Shown here in pieces: positions 1-11,435 of a stretch of 64,000 nucleotides of DNA (positions are counted from its first letter, which is position 1; each line of letters begins with the position of its first letter). The stretch spans positions 992,001 through 1,056,000 of the forward strand of contig CM031561.1 of the NCBI GenBank assembly GCA_018466975.1. The letters are read 5' to 3'. Below the pieces are notes generated by a model, which was not told the origin of the DNA, did no database searches, and worked only from the letters and a program-made list of their open reading frames with translations. Both the position numbers and the translations under genes were made by a program. The DNA is from Sparassis latifolia (Eukaryota; Basidiomycota; Agaricomycetes; Polyporales; Sparassidaceae).

Positions 1-2
1 AT

Positions 3-836
3 CAGGCAAAAAATCGGCAATGGAAGGCAGAAAACCTCGTCGCCCCCCAGCTTCAACAAGAAGCCCCTCAAATGCGTCAGAAGGTTATCGATGACATGAA
101 GAGAGGTAACTATCGCGGGGATTCAGACGAAGCCATTAAGAAGGAGATGCAAAAGCGTGCTCGAGCTTTGGTTCGTTCTTTGTACCAATTTTCACTCATC
201 ATCAGCTTATACGTTGACAGTTGAAAACTCGCAGGGCCGAGCTTAATTCGTTGCACGGCTGCTCGCCCATCCCTACAGTAGTGATACCTCCACTGACCCA
301 GCTACCGTTGTTCGTTGGATTCAGCATGATGCTCTCAAGAATATCGCACCCACCGACCGTCCTGGATTCCGAATCATTCTTCACGCTCACATCTTTAGCG
401 CATTCAGATCCAACCGTAACGCTGCCTATTGTGCTGGGCTTGGTTACTCTGGCAAATGTGGAGAGTGCGCATTGGTTCCTCAGTGCGACCGCACTAGAAA
501 GACAGAAGAAGGTAGAACAGTGGACAGCTGACAGACGTGCAAAGGGGGAGGTTGTCGTTGAACCCAGAAAGATTGTTCAGACCGCTTTGAGGAGTCTTTC
601 CATCGCTCGTATTCTCATCGCAGCAGTGGTCCCTGGAGTACGTGCCTATATTCTTGTGTTCATGTTTACGGTCCTTGACTTCCTTGCTGTAGACCATTCA
701 GCTGTATTGGGTTGCGTCCGCTAGCTTTGGTCTGGTTCAGACTTGGATTTTCGATTGGTATGATGCACGGAGAGCTCGCCGACTGACACAGTCACGACCT
801 AGTGGTTTACCAAAATCACACTCAATAAATTCATGA
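3..836 (+). CDS. COX18/Oxa1-type mitochondrial inner-membrane insertase, 5' truncated by window edge
   Basis: Likely inserts membrane proteins, probably Cox2 segments, into the mitochondrial inner membrane. Three exons are visible: 3-170, 221-637 and 702-836, joined by two short introns (171-220 and 638-701, both GT-AG), giving 239 residues in the window. The Oxa1/YidC signature is present: a Lys/Arg-rich stretch before the first hydrophobic segment, the block PTVVIPPLTQLPLFVGF, a later DPTVTLPIVLG segment, and after the last intron LYWVASASFGLVQTW. The C-terminus is short and basic. The N-terminus and targeting sequence lie outside the window. COX18 is preferred over OXA1 because the protein ends soon after the last membrane segment, without the long matrix ribosome-binding tail; this choice is inference. 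Confidence 0.75.
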
Positions 837-1216
837 AACCACTATATCGACAAAATATGTCAGCAACTGTCCCATCCAACCCTCCACATTTCTAGTTACC
901 TGTAATGAAGCTCTGGTGAGTTCAACCTTTCCTCCATGAACAGCGCGTATGACTAGAAAAGTGGTGCGAGGGAACCGATCACAACTCTGACGGAGTTACA
1001 GGTTTCCTGGGATTTCATCTTGATCTAATATGACGCACTCCTTGTTCGCAGCAGTCCCGCTTGACGATATGCGTGCTGACTTTTCATAACAAGGTTTTTG
1101 CGACCGGCAGCATCGGAACCAACGAAGTACATTACGATCCTTCTAGCTGCGGGCCGTGGTATCGAGTTATCGTAATGTCATGACCGAACCTGCATATATC
1201 CCATCTCCCATATTCG
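837..1216. other. Convergent intergenic region, no gene seen
   Basis: This is the 3' flank shared by the insertase gene and the DUF7704 gene, which converge here. I see no conserved reading frame or repeat. Confidence 0.5.
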
Positions 1217-1773
1217 TCATGACTTCTTCGCTAACCCGTCTCTGCTGTCAACGTAGCGACCGACTCCCATGTGCCACGTTATCCTCGGAACCATCAAAGT
1301 AAAGCCCGTGATTATTGTGACCCACAGAATCCCGCCCCATCCTGCAATGTCCCATCTGTTGTCTCCGAGTGCCCACAGCGTGATACCGATGTGGAGGAAG
1401 TCTCCCAGGAGAAGGGGGGTGAGCAAGGCTCTGACAATCTTCTCCTGCAATGCAGGATATGGCGAGAGATATTTCCTGCACGCCGAGAGGACGATGATAT
1501 TGATGAAACCGAGAAGCAGCGTTACGTGGGCGAGCTGCAGTATGGTAACTTGCGTCGCTAGCGGTATCTCGCCCGGTGGTCCGCCAGCGGGCCATGGTGC
1601 TTGTTGATCGTGAATCTGGGTTGTTTGTTCAACGCGTAAACTCGCTCACACTTGATTTAACGTACTTTCTTCGGGTTTGCGAGCGCGCCCAAGAAACCCA
1701 TCGTCGTGAGCATTGGCTCATAGCAACCGAACATAATCCAGTAGAAGGTTGGAATCGCGGAAGTGGGCGCCAT
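1217..1773 (-). CDS. DUF7704-type small multi-pass membrane protein
   Basis: Function unknown. Two exons (1773-1666 and 1615-1217) joined by a 50-bp GT-AG intron give 168 residues. The start is the ATG at 1773, which opens directly into MAPTSAIPTFYWIMFGCYEP; this segment with its EP motif resembles the N-terminus of fungal DUF7704 proteins. Exon 2 holds three more hydrophobic stretches: one around LQLAHVTLLLGFINIIVL, one with LLLGDFLHIGITLWAL, and one with WGGILWVTIITGFTL. The tail ends in KKS. Four-helix topology and small size fit the family. The family assignment is from memory of the pattern and is not proven. Confidence 0.75.
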
Positions 1774-2451
1774 GCTTCTACTGTCCTTACACGATCGAGA
1801 GTGGTACTGGCCCCCAATCAGGACGATAGCGCGACTGCGGTAGGTAGAGACGTCCCGTCGGAGGGAGCAGTTGTGAGAGATGAGTCTATAGACATGTCTT
1901 TTATGAGCTGTCCACACGCCGCTGAAGGTTGCGGGTATTTCGGCTCCCGCGACCACATGCCTGCCCTAAATAGTCCCGTATATCAAGTCATTCATGGCTA
2001 TTTCTAATCTCCATCTTACATGTCGGTCCCTTTCTTACCCAGGCAATCAGCTCTTCTTTACGCTGTTGAATTGCTAAATGGCAGGACCAAGAGTGCTCTT
2101 GAAAAGATGGAGGGTCTAATACTTGCCTTTCCGATGTTTACATGTTTTATGGAATGCGAGTTTCGCCCCTTCTAACATTTCTGGGCTGTGAGTACCTCCT
2201 CGATACGTGCATCGATATTCGTGGCGTTTGCAAGGGAAACAATAGGCCGATGTACAATAAAAATGGATCCAATGGTGTGTATGGTATTACGATGCAGTTT
2301 TCAGAGCCACGGGTTTCGCACCCTCCGGCGTTTCACTCGTGAAAAATCCGAGATCAGCCAGGTAGGCTTCGTGCTCCTTGCGATGTTCCCGAACCGCGCT
2401 GTCCACGGTGTATCGCCAGATTGGCAAGGCAATCTTAGACAAATTGTCAGT
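1774..2451. other. Intergenic region, no gene seen
   Basis: This lies between two minus-strand genes and should hold the promoter of the DUF7704 gene and the terminator of the TSC10 gene. Open frames here lack conserved motifs and splice logic, so I treat them as chance. Confidence 0.45.
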
Positions 2452-3632
2452 TCAATCGTAAACAATATAGCTCAGCGAACGTACGAATCCGATGAATCCC
2501 CACAGCAAGTCTAGGGCGTTGTTGCGTGGTGAGGATCCACATGTCGACGCTCGGAAGATGTTTCCCAGGATGTCGTATGTTATGTGAAAGTAACCCTTCT
2601 GCACGCCTGAGAATACATGACCACCAGTTCCCGCAGTGGGTAAAGAGAGACATACCTCGGAGAAGCCCTTCGGCAACCACGTCTGGATCTGCCCCAGGAT
2701 CACTCTCCTCGAGCTTGAGCGTGACCTTCGGCTTGATTTTGTTTTCCTCTTCGAAGCCTGGAGTTCGAATGGTCCCGGGGAAACATATGTGCACGTCGAC
2801 GTCATACAACATGAGTTCTGACTGGAGAGACTCGGCAAGACCTGATAAATCTCGTGTCAAGCACTGGTGCTGTGCTCGGGATTTGCGACCTACCTCGAAT
2901 AGCGAATTTGCCTGGTGAATACGTGGAATATCCTACGAGCGACATATAGCCGAGGAAAGACGATACAAATACGATCTTTCCTTTCGCGTGATGACGGACC
3001 AACCTCTTGGCTGCTGCCTGCAGCAATGTGAGTGATGGAGGAAGTATATCAGTGAGAGACATACCAACGCTGACCACGCTTGCGCCCAGTAACTTTCGTC
3101 CATACCTCGCCGCAACGATTCTTCGTCCTGCTCCACGAAGAAGCCAGGTCTAGATTTCCCAGCACATAGGAACATCGCGTCAGGGCAGCGGCCGCCATGC
3201 GGTTCGCAGGCCGCCTCCAAGGCTGCTGCAGCGTTTGAAGCGTCGTCGACAGAGAAGGAGTAAGACTTGAGAATCTGGTTGGGTGTCTGCCGAACGGCCT
3301 AAAGGAGGCTATAAGCAATAGAAGCAATCTATACCGGACTGCGCACACACCTCCAATTGGTCCAATGCTGCTCTCAGACGGTCTTCATTCCGAGCAACGA
3401 TGGAAACGTCGGCGCCCTTCTTGGTCAAAGCGACGGCCAAGGAGAGGCCCAATCCAGCTGAACCACCTGTGACAAAGCAATGCTAAATAAAAGTGTAAGC
3501 TTGAGCGGAAGAGGAGAGACATAGACCACTGACTAGGCCGCGCGGGTCCCATTTACGCTTGAAAAACATGATTGAGAGAGCTGCGCCGAAGATGAGGGAG
3601 GAGATGAGCAACCCAGAGAGAAGTAAGGACAT
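2452..3632 (-). CDS. TSC10: 3-ketodihydrosphingosine reductase (short-chain dehydrogenase)
   Basis: Reduces 3-ketodihydrosphingosine to dihydrosphingosine with NADPH, the second step of sphingolipid synthesis, on the cytosolic face of the ER. About 308 residues from six exons; the first three are 3632-3534, 3482-3351 and 3298-3065. An N-terminal membrane segment (MSLLLSGLLISSLIFGAALS) is followed by the Rossmann motif TGGSAGLG, then the catalytic Tyr-x-x-x-Lys as YSPGKFAIRG, then the family-typical stretch FPGTIRTPGFEEEN. The C-terminal part, including KGYFHITYD, also fits KDSR proteins. I chose the ATG at 3632 because it opens into the hydrophobic anchor; an in-frame ATG at 3671 would add 13 residues. 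The gene is divergent from the fluoride exporter with only about 180 bp between starts. Two ceramide synthase genes of the same pathway lie 44 kb away. Confidence 0.9.
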
Positions 3633-3814
3633 GTGAACTGTTGTATCGATTCCAGGACATCGCACAGTCATATCGCGTCGGCAACCCCATCGGTGAAACG
3701 CTCAAAAATTGGTTTACGTAAGTATGTATGCCCTGCGGGAGTCTTGTTGACAACTGCCACCGACATCGCTTGCGAGCAGAGTACGAGCAGAGTCTTGCTG
3801 GCGAGGTTGGCGAC
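3633..3814. promoter_or_regulatory. Short divergent promoter between TSC10 and FEX
   Basis: About 180 bp separate the two start codons on opposite strands, so the core promoters of both genes must lie here or overlap the 5' leaders. I see no clear TATA box. Confidence 0.5.
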
Positions 3815-5169
3815 ATGCCTGACGCCCCGATGACCGACATTGGCCGCACCGCCGAGGAAAAGGAGGCTGATAAAGACAAGCTGGACTCGAGTGGGACACC
3901 GACCATCGACGGTCTTGACATGGAGCATGATGGTCTCCATCGCCTCCGCAGTGTCCGCAGCGATGTCGGTTCCAATCTCGCCCGCCATACCTCCACAGCC
4001 GATGCAGCATCGCTCGCCTCCATCGACCGCCCACCGAGCGAAGAGGACAAGTTTCCCCCTTCCAAGATATACCATCCCCTATCCTTCGCCGTCCTCGCTC
4101 TCCTCATGCCAGCTTCCGTGTTCGGAACACTTGCAAGGCTTGGTCTTGAGGCCCTCGTCACATTCGATGGACACACCATTTTCCCTCTGGCATGGGTCCA
4201 GGCCGGCGGTTGTCTGGTTATGGGCTTTGCTCTCGCATTGAAGGATCCATTTGGCCAATTGTATGCCCCTCCGTTCACTGGGCTGCGTGTGATACGTTGA
4301 CATTTTGCCTTGTAGCTATGGACCGTTTTACACTGCGATAACCACCGGTTAGCGTACATCAGGATCGTGTGCGGTACACTCGAACTCATGCATGAGCAGG
4401 GTTTTGTGGTTCCTTCACGACATTCTCCGGTTGGCAGCTAGCTGTCTTTCAAGCATGGATCAATGAAGGGCGGTTCCATAGGGACTGGCTACGAGATGTA
4501 AGTCGTGAGGCGGTCCATGTCACTAGCAAGTCCACTGATGGTCACGGTGCCATGCAGGTGATAGACGGTCTGACGCAAACCGTGTTCACTCTAGCGTTGT
4601 CGTTGGTCTGCGTGTCGTTCGGTGCTCACTTAGCATCCCTAATACAGCCTATATTCCCGGCACTTCCTCCACCGAAGCGTGCCATTCGCCATAGCCTGTC
4701 CGTCCTCTCTATCCTCATTTACGCCGCGACGTACCCCGCATACTTCCGGCTGCCCGCGAGCTACCGACACCAAGCCACCGCCGCGCTACTATTCTCCTTC
4801 CCCGGGACGCTCACGCGCTACTTCCTCTCTCTCCGCCTCAATCCCCTACTACACCTCATGCCCCTCGGGACGTTTTCCGCAAATATGCTCGGCACCGCGC
4901 TCATCGGGATGTTCACCGTTCTGCAGGGCATGCACTCACCCCCGTCGCCGAGGGCTTGTGCGCTCCTGCGTGGTCTGTCCGATGGGTACTGTGGATGCCT
5001 CACTACCGTCAGCACGTTCGCCGCGGAAGTTGCGACGCTCGATGACGCGAAGGCGTGGCTCTACGTCGTCGCCAGCTGCGTCACGGCACAGCTACTGCTG
5101 CTCGTGATCTTGGGCCCGTCGTATTGGGCGGGGCATGTTAGTGAACAGTCTACATGCCAGTACACCTAG
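3815..5169 (+). CDS. FEX1: Fluoride export protein, fused two-domain CrcB/FEX type
   Basis: Plasma-membrane fluoride channel giving fluoride resistance. Four exons (3815-4260, 4316-4347, 4400-4497, 4558-5169) give 395 residues. A polar N-terminal region of about 90 residues precedes the first CrcB half, which carries the hallmark GFCGSFTTFSGWQ. The second half carries the related GYCGCLTTVSTFAAE. This tandem arrangement replaces the bacterial antiparallel dimer and is the usual eukaryotic form. Hydrophobic segments before and after each motif fit eight or nine helices. The start is uncertain: in-frame ATGs also occur at 3728 and 3830, and I prefer 3815 because the upstream reading looks like leader sequence. 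Promoter shared with TSC10. Confidence 0.9.
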
Positions 5170-6495
5170 ACGCCTGCCCGCGTTGTCAGCAGAGTGCACA
5201 CGGGTGATGTTCGACGGCTCTTGTCGTGTCAGAAGGCCTCGCTCTGGTCACGACGGCCCTTTTGTCGTGATGCATTTGTAAGGCCTATGATGTTCCTTCC
5301 CATGGATGCCGATGGAAGACGGTCGTTCTCACTGGCGGTTGATGTTAGATATCAAGCATCTTGACAGATGGGTCCGCGCTTTTGTCCAGACCGCGAGTCA
5401 TCGTTGCTGTCGATGGCTTCCTCTCGGAAATACCTTGGACCAAGCACTCCATAGAATGGGACACCGCCACTTTCATGCAGCAGATCTGAGACCCCACCTT
5501 TCCTTGACAGATCTCCTGCCATTGCATATCTTGGTATCTAATTAGCATACGGTTCGTTTGGAGACTGTTTCTCCGGGTACTCGTTCGCCTGCAGCGGCTT
5601 GTACTAGTATAAACGCCCAGATTTTATCAGATATCATCTTCAAGCATGTTGTGACGGCGATAAGTTTATACGGTGGATCTTCTCATCCCGGCACTTCGTC
5701 TCTCACTTACGAATTCGTGCTATCGTCGGTGCCGAGTCATCGACAGGTTTCGTCACTCATGTATTCACCATTGGTAATTAGATTCGCAATGAGTAGTCGT
5801 GGCATTCGTGCCGTCGTGGAGCTCGTAGACAACAGCACCGACATTAATACTGAGTACTGAGTACTGAATGTTGAGCACTGAGTGCGCACTATAATCGATC
5901 GCGAGGTGCCCATTAGGTAGATTGAAATCCTCGAGAAAACAAAACAGCGGTGTATGCTACATGATTCGACGGTATAGTTCCATGAATCACCAACCAACCC
6001 CACCCTCCGCGCGCTCCTCACCGCGAACGCGGAGGGCCGCTGCAGGATCGGGCCCGGAAAGACGGTAGCACAAACAGGACACGAAATGCAGTAACAACAA
6101 AAGGAGATGCGACGAACTTGAATGTTGCATAAATACGAAGCACAGCGTATGCAAGAATTAGGATATATGTGCGCGAGCACGCGAGTCGTATCATACGTGG
6201 AGCATTAAAGCGTGGACATGCAGTACCGAGGTACTGAATTATTGGGTCGTGAGCGGCGTGCATGGTTCTAGGCCATGGCGTATCGGACGTAAGTAGCTGT
6301 GAGATTGTGGACTGTGTGAAGTGCGTTTGAGTGTACGGGGAAACGAGGAGCGGCGAGCAAGCCGTAGGTCTATGCAGCGATAGCGAATACGATGCCAGAG
6401 CAAGGCGGCGGAATGCGTGAAACGTATGCAGATAAGCATAGTTTATGTGATGCCACGGTGCCTGTAACGTTCGGCGGATGCGGTGGGGCTGCCGT
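5170..6495. other. Convergent intergenic region of 1.3 kb, no gene seen
   Basis: Lies between the 3' ends of the FEX and VTT genes. It holds several short open frames without recognisable motifs and a short degenerate repeat near 5850-5885 built on the unit tgagtactgag. No transposon ends or RNA gene are visible. Confidence 0.45.
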
Positions 6496-8067
6496 TCAAA
6501 GAGGGAGACTCTGGTTTTTCTCCTGTGTCAGCACCTCTAACTCTTTGCGGAACGCCTCCTGAGCCCTGGAGCGCGACGGTAACCGGATCCGCCCTTGCCA
6601 CTCCTTGATCCAGACCCATCGTGAAACGCGTTCCTCGGCCGCACTCGACATCTCCTGATCCAGGAGAGCTGCTGCCGGCGATAGCCACTCCCGCAGGCGA
6701 TTCCGACCGAGGATTGGCGCGAGGGAAAGGATAGTGAGGAACGCGAGTTTGAATAAGACCTCAGGTGACGTTAGAAGCGACTGTACTGTCTGTTTGGAAG
6801 GGGAGGGATTCGACGCAACCGTTTGGAGAATGTCGCCGATTTGGCACGTCACCGCCGTCCAGGGCAGGGAGCCGATGAGCGAGCCAAGAAAGCATTCTCG
6901 TATCGCCACTCGGCAGACACCGCAGGTGATGTTAATCCCAGACCAAGGGACTATGCCTATTAGCCGAAGTACAGACAGGCGGACCCATGCTGAAGACTTG
7001 GCTTTGGTACTGGAGCCGGGGGAGTCGCCTTCCAAGGCTATTCGTGTGAAATCAAGAGCGCGTGGGAAGAGATGCTCAAGGAAGGGTGCCAGCGGAGCTG
7101 CGAGGAGCGTAGCAAACACAGATCCCACTGAGGTCAGCAGTGTGAATAAAAGAGTCGCGTATATTGGTGAGAAGAGAGCTCCGGCGAGGACATTCTGCAC
7201 AACATAGCGTCAATATCACATAGTGCAATGATTCAGAGATGCACGCACCCAGAGCACGCTGCCCGGTATTGACCAGGCATGGTTCCACATAGTTAGGACG
7301 GAGATGACAGCGACGACGTGCGCCATAGATGCAGGACCACTTTGTGAGAACCCGCTGAGCTCGCGACCAAGCTGGGCAATGTCTTGGAGGGTGCCAGGCC
7401 AGAATGTGGTGATAGGGAGTGTGTACATGGACGAGACAACGAGTGCGGTGGACAGCGGAAAGAGAACGAGGACAAGCAACACAGGTGTGTATTGCTAAAA
7501 CCGAAGCAAGGGTGAGTACGTATTATTACGCACGCGATAAGTAAGGAGGCGTACTGATGGGGACGTAGGCCACACCCATGTGACAACGTTCTTTTCCGGG
7601 AAAGATTGAACGAAGGTGGACCGCGTTGGAGAGGCAGACATGGGGAGAATAGTGTCATCTGTGCTGGCACGACTATGGCGCGGGGAGGATGGGGTGGACG
7701 GGACCGAGTGCATGGGCGAATGACCGAAGAGCTGGAGCACCTTGGAGATAAACGAGGTGAGGCTATCCGGCTTGGATGATGGGATTGAGAGGGGAACGAG
7801 ACGGGGACTGGCGTTCGGTTCGAAGGGGGAGTTGTGGGGGGAGTTGCATGGAGAGAGCAGGGGAGAGGGCGTCGGGGGAGGGAGGTCGAGGAGAGAGTTC
7901 GACCTGCGGCGGGCGCCGAGGGTGCTCAGAGTGAGAGGCGGGCGAACATTTGTGGACGACGCGCGAGAGCGGGTGAGAGGCGGGGCGGCGAGACAGGCCA
8001 TTTCGCTGGGAACCACGCTGGGAGCACAGGCAGGAAAGAAATGAGCAATGCGGCCGACCACGGTCAT
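6496..8067 (-). CDS. VTT-domain (SNARE-associated Golgi / TVP38-TMEM64 type) membrane protein
   Basis: Probably a Golgi or ER membrane protein of the VTT/DedA superfamily, some members of which act in lipid scrambling and vesicle traffic. Three exons (8067-7555, 7494-7249, 7194-6496) give about 485 residues. The N-terminal 150 residues are Ser/Pro-rich and look disordered. Then come a hydrophobic segment starting LLVLVLFPLSTALVV, the re-entrant-type block with SIPGSVLW, and the signature LIGIVPWSGINITCGVCR followed by FLGSLIGSLPW, which match the VTT pattern (Pro, then Asn, Gly, and a second Gly-Pro). The C-terminal 60 residues are charged. The ATG at 8067 is the first in frame; Met at codon 23 is also possible. 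Confidence 0.8.
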
Positions 8068-8394
8068 TTCTAGTATTCGTTACGTAACACGCGTCGCGCT
8101 CCATCTGCCGAGCGGCTTGCTTTCGGCTGACACGGCTGACGATTCTCCCTCGCCGTCTCCGTCATCATGGCGCCCACCCGCCGCACACTCAGCAGCCCTC
8201 AGTCAGCACTCACCATGCCGATCCTCGCCATACGTCAACTCCTCTTTCTCCGACATTGTTCATACCGGCAGTGTATGTGCATGTCAAGTATTGATACCGC
8301 ATAGAGTACAGCGAATGCATAACATCGCGAAACCAACCCGCCCGCCCTCTCGCACAGAAGCATCACCTAAGCATAACCTCGCGGGAGGCAGCCT
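8068..8394. other. Intergenic region between two minus-strand genes
   Basis: Holds the promoter of the VTT gene and the terminator of the eL36 gene. I see no conserved coding signal. Confidence 0.45.
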
Positions 8395-8907
8395 CTAGTG
8401 TCCTGCTCTCCTGCTCTCCTGGATGACATTGCCGAGCTCCTCCAATTTGCGCTTTGAGCGGAGGAGTGTGCCAAGCTACACAATCACAATGCATAAGCCG
8501 GGTGTCCATAGCATCACAGGAAGCGCACGAGACACATACCCGCTTTTTCGTCAGCTTCCTCGCCTTCTTATCCTACGAATCACAGTGCAGCGCACGACGA
8601 GTCAATACCGACATCATGGAATACTGTCAGTGTGCGCACCTTGGAGTTCCTCAGCAGCTCCATCACCCGACGCTCGTAGGGCGAGAATCCCACAACCTCC
8701 CGCACAATGGAGCGCACAAACTTCGTTCGCGCAGATTGAATGCCCTTGCGGTGGCTGGGGCGGGCAGTCTTCTCGATGGGAGTCGTAGGGTGACCCTTGT
8801 TCAGACCATATCGGAGGTCTGAACGTCCAAAACACAATCCATCCAGCGAGTAATTAGAGGACTCTCAACACAGGTACAATATTTAGATACGCACTGGAGC
8901 GGGCCAT
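8395..8907 (-). CDS. RPL36: 60S ribosomal protein eL36
   Basis: Structural protein of the large cytosolic ribosomal subunit. Four exons reconstructed exactly: 8907-8895, 8818-8640, 8572-8540 and 8475-8395, giving 101 residues, the normal length. The first exon codes only MARS plus one base, so the N-terminus reads [17 protein letters not shown] across the first intron. The family-diagnostic [18 protein letters not shown] follows, then [15 protein letters not shown], and the C-terminal helix ends in IQESRRAGH. Introns close to the start codon are typical of fungal ribosomal protein genes. Confidence 0.97.
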
Positions 8908-9201
8908 TTTTCTTGATGTCTTGAGGGCCTTGAGCGGGATGTGCTGAAGATGAATGTCCGTGTTACACGTGACATGCGACTGTGGCTTGAATCTATACAG
9001 TTTCTAACTGGGGTAAGATTCTCACGCTTTCAGTCCCTGTTCTGAGCGCTTCTAATGCAGTCAAGAGTAACAGATACCCCTCCTTCTAAGTAACTTCTGA
9101 TAAGCCAGAAGGGATACAACGAGTAGGTGTGTGGTGAGGGATATAGCGTATCTCACTCAATAAACAACGTATGCGCAGGATATTAGTAGTCCACGAGTAT
9201 T

Positions 9202-10819
9202 TTAGCACACTTGAGCGGTCGTCCCTCGTGTCGTCCACTGCCGCACTACCCTGACCTTGGATGCATTTCCCGCGCCTGGTCGAGTGACTGGGACTCCAGA
9301 AATTGAGATGGATCCCTGGTTATCCTGAGATGTACGCAGAGTCGCACTCGAGGCAGAGGATGGTGGCGGACGCACTGGAGTCGGCGGCCGCACAGAGGGA
9401 TCGGCGGCGTGCATTGCAGTCTTACCCTTCACCGGGGAATGTGATTCTTCCTCCTCCTCTTCTTCCTCATCGTCATCCTCCCCTTCCCCAGCATCCTGTA
9501 ACGCGATTCAATATACAGACGCCTGTTGCGACGCTGTAGTAGCATGAGGGAACACTCACCGGGTCGAAGTCTTCCATCGGCCTGTCCTCGTCAATCTCCT
9601 CCTCGTCTTCATCGTACTCATCGTCCTCGTCTATCCACCTACCTCGCCAGTCAACCATATCCAGCTCTTCAGGGCTCCTCGGCCTAAGTCGCAACCACTG
9701 CATTCGAGGGCCGTTCTTTGCCCGCTCGCTGACCCGGAATCCGTATATCTTCGGGATGTAAACTTTGCCCGCAGCCCGCTTCTGACCTCCATGAGTGTTG
9801 GGATTGACGAACTGCGTCGCGTTGGATGAATCACCGGACGAACGGGGAGATGTTGACGATCCAGAGGATGTTGGGGGCTTCCAGAATGGCGCGGGTGCAA
9901 GCTCCCGGTAGCTCTGGAAGAACAGATGCGCGAATGTCGTCCCAAAGAACGCACCTGGGTTAACCATTAAGTATGCTGGCAGTCACGCGAGATTACATCT
10001 TGCAACCTACCGTCTACGCCTTGGAACCGACTACTTGGTGGGGTATATATATCGCTACAGTTGGGACAGAATAGTTTCACGGTGTCGAGGCCTGGTAGAT
10101 CAGAGCGTCCACAGGGAACGACGTTGCACCCACTGCAATAGACGCGTGGACATGAACCAAATACACCCGCTTCGTACTTATCCACCTGTGGTGATGGGGT
10201 CAAAAAATTGAATATAGGGGTATGCGCCTGGCATCGTACCATTGCCTGCAGTCCTGCGCGCGTCAAGATAAAACGTTGGTGTACAAGTCCGTACAGCAGT
10301 TCCGCAGATGCCTCCACAATGGAGACATCTGGTATCTTTGACGCATCCTCGTCTGCGAAATGTTGGTTACAGCGTTCCGCGCGTAACAGAGTGACTCACA
10401 CACCTGGTTCGACATCCAGCACCATCTCCATCGCTTCCTTCCAGAACGGTACCATCGCGTTCAGCCCGGTGAGATTGAAATCATCCTCTATGAAGTCCTC
10501 CGCGACCTCGCAGAAATATTCGTGCCCGGGTAAGGAGCAGAACCAGCTGATCCATGTTAGCGTTGAGGTCGGTGTCGATGAGCCTGGAAGCACAAGGAGA
10601 ACAAGGTCAAAACATCTGGGGAGAATTTCAAAGCACAGACGAGTACGAGGGGTCGTATCCGGGAAATTAGAACGGATACAGAAGGACAGACGTACTGTAA
10701 CCCTCTTCCTGCTCTTCGACGTCTTCCATCACTTCATCTCCCTCCCCTGCCCCGCTGGCGACTTCTTCCTCTGCATACTCAGGCTGCACAGCCTCCACTG
10801 ACTGGCTTTTACGCGACAT
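9202..10819 (-). CDS. CKB1: Casein kinase II regulatory (beta) subunit
   Basis: Regulatory subunit of protein kinase CK2; it dimerises through a zinc finger and docks the catalytic subunits. Six exons (10819-10696, 10583-10404, 10352-10240, 10185-10011, 9954-9560, 9495-9202) give 426 residues, much longer than the roughly 215 of the animal protein. The conserved core includes [20 protein letters not shown], then [16 protein letters not shown], then the Cys-rich zinc-binding region running from CPRVYC to [10 protein letters not shown], and the [10 protein letters not shown] helix. The extra length is a Ser/Thr/Asn-rich insert after FWKPP and a long acidic, then Pro/Ser-rich, C-terminal tail. 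Long tails are usual in filamentous fungi. Divergent from the coiled-coil gene at 11436. Confidence 0.95.
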
Positions 10820-11435
10820 GGACGAAGGGGACACAGCGGTCCGTGGTTGAGGAGTATAATCTGGACCGAGGCGGTGGAGGTGACGGTTTGCGGTGGCGAG
10901 GTTTAAGGAACGTGGTCGCCACGAGGTCGGGTCGGAGTGCTTCCCCATATCGGGCAAGATCTAAAGAAAGAAAGTCTGCAGCGTCAACAAAATCCGCAAC
11001 TAGCACTGGAGTATCTCATGCACTTAACAATATGGGTCTCATTGAAGTACTTGGGGTAAAATATTGTTGATTACACTTCCACCCGGTGACCCACGGTTTC
11101 ACGCTCAATGCAAAACGCTCTGAGACAGAAGATACAGTAATTGTGCAGCTTCAATGCCGACCACAACCCTGAGATTTGTCTATCAGGGCCAAATGCTGGG
11201 TTGGTTAATGACCCTGTATAACCTCGGTGTATTTTCAAGTACAAGGCACTACGTAGACCTCGGGAAGAACAGACGAAGTGAGGACATACAGGGAAGTCAT
11301 GTGACCGCGCTGGGCGACTCAGTTCTGACGCGTCGCGACACGCCTGAGTCTTCCCCACCACCGTCACCCAGCTGACGCATACATATGGAACAAATTCCAA
11401 CCTCCCGTACTTTGTTTTCTTTTTCTCATCTGTCT
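10820..11435. promoter_or_regulatory. Divergent promoter region between CK2 beta and the coiled-coil gene
   Basis: About 600 bp hold both promoters. Pyrimidine-rich sequence at 11405-11432, just before the chosen ATG at 11436, looks like a fungal 5' leader. No other element is clear. Confidence 0.4.

Noticed and set aside
5850..5885. Short tgagtactgag repeat
   Set aside because: Only two or three degenerate units; no sign of a minisatellite or element end.
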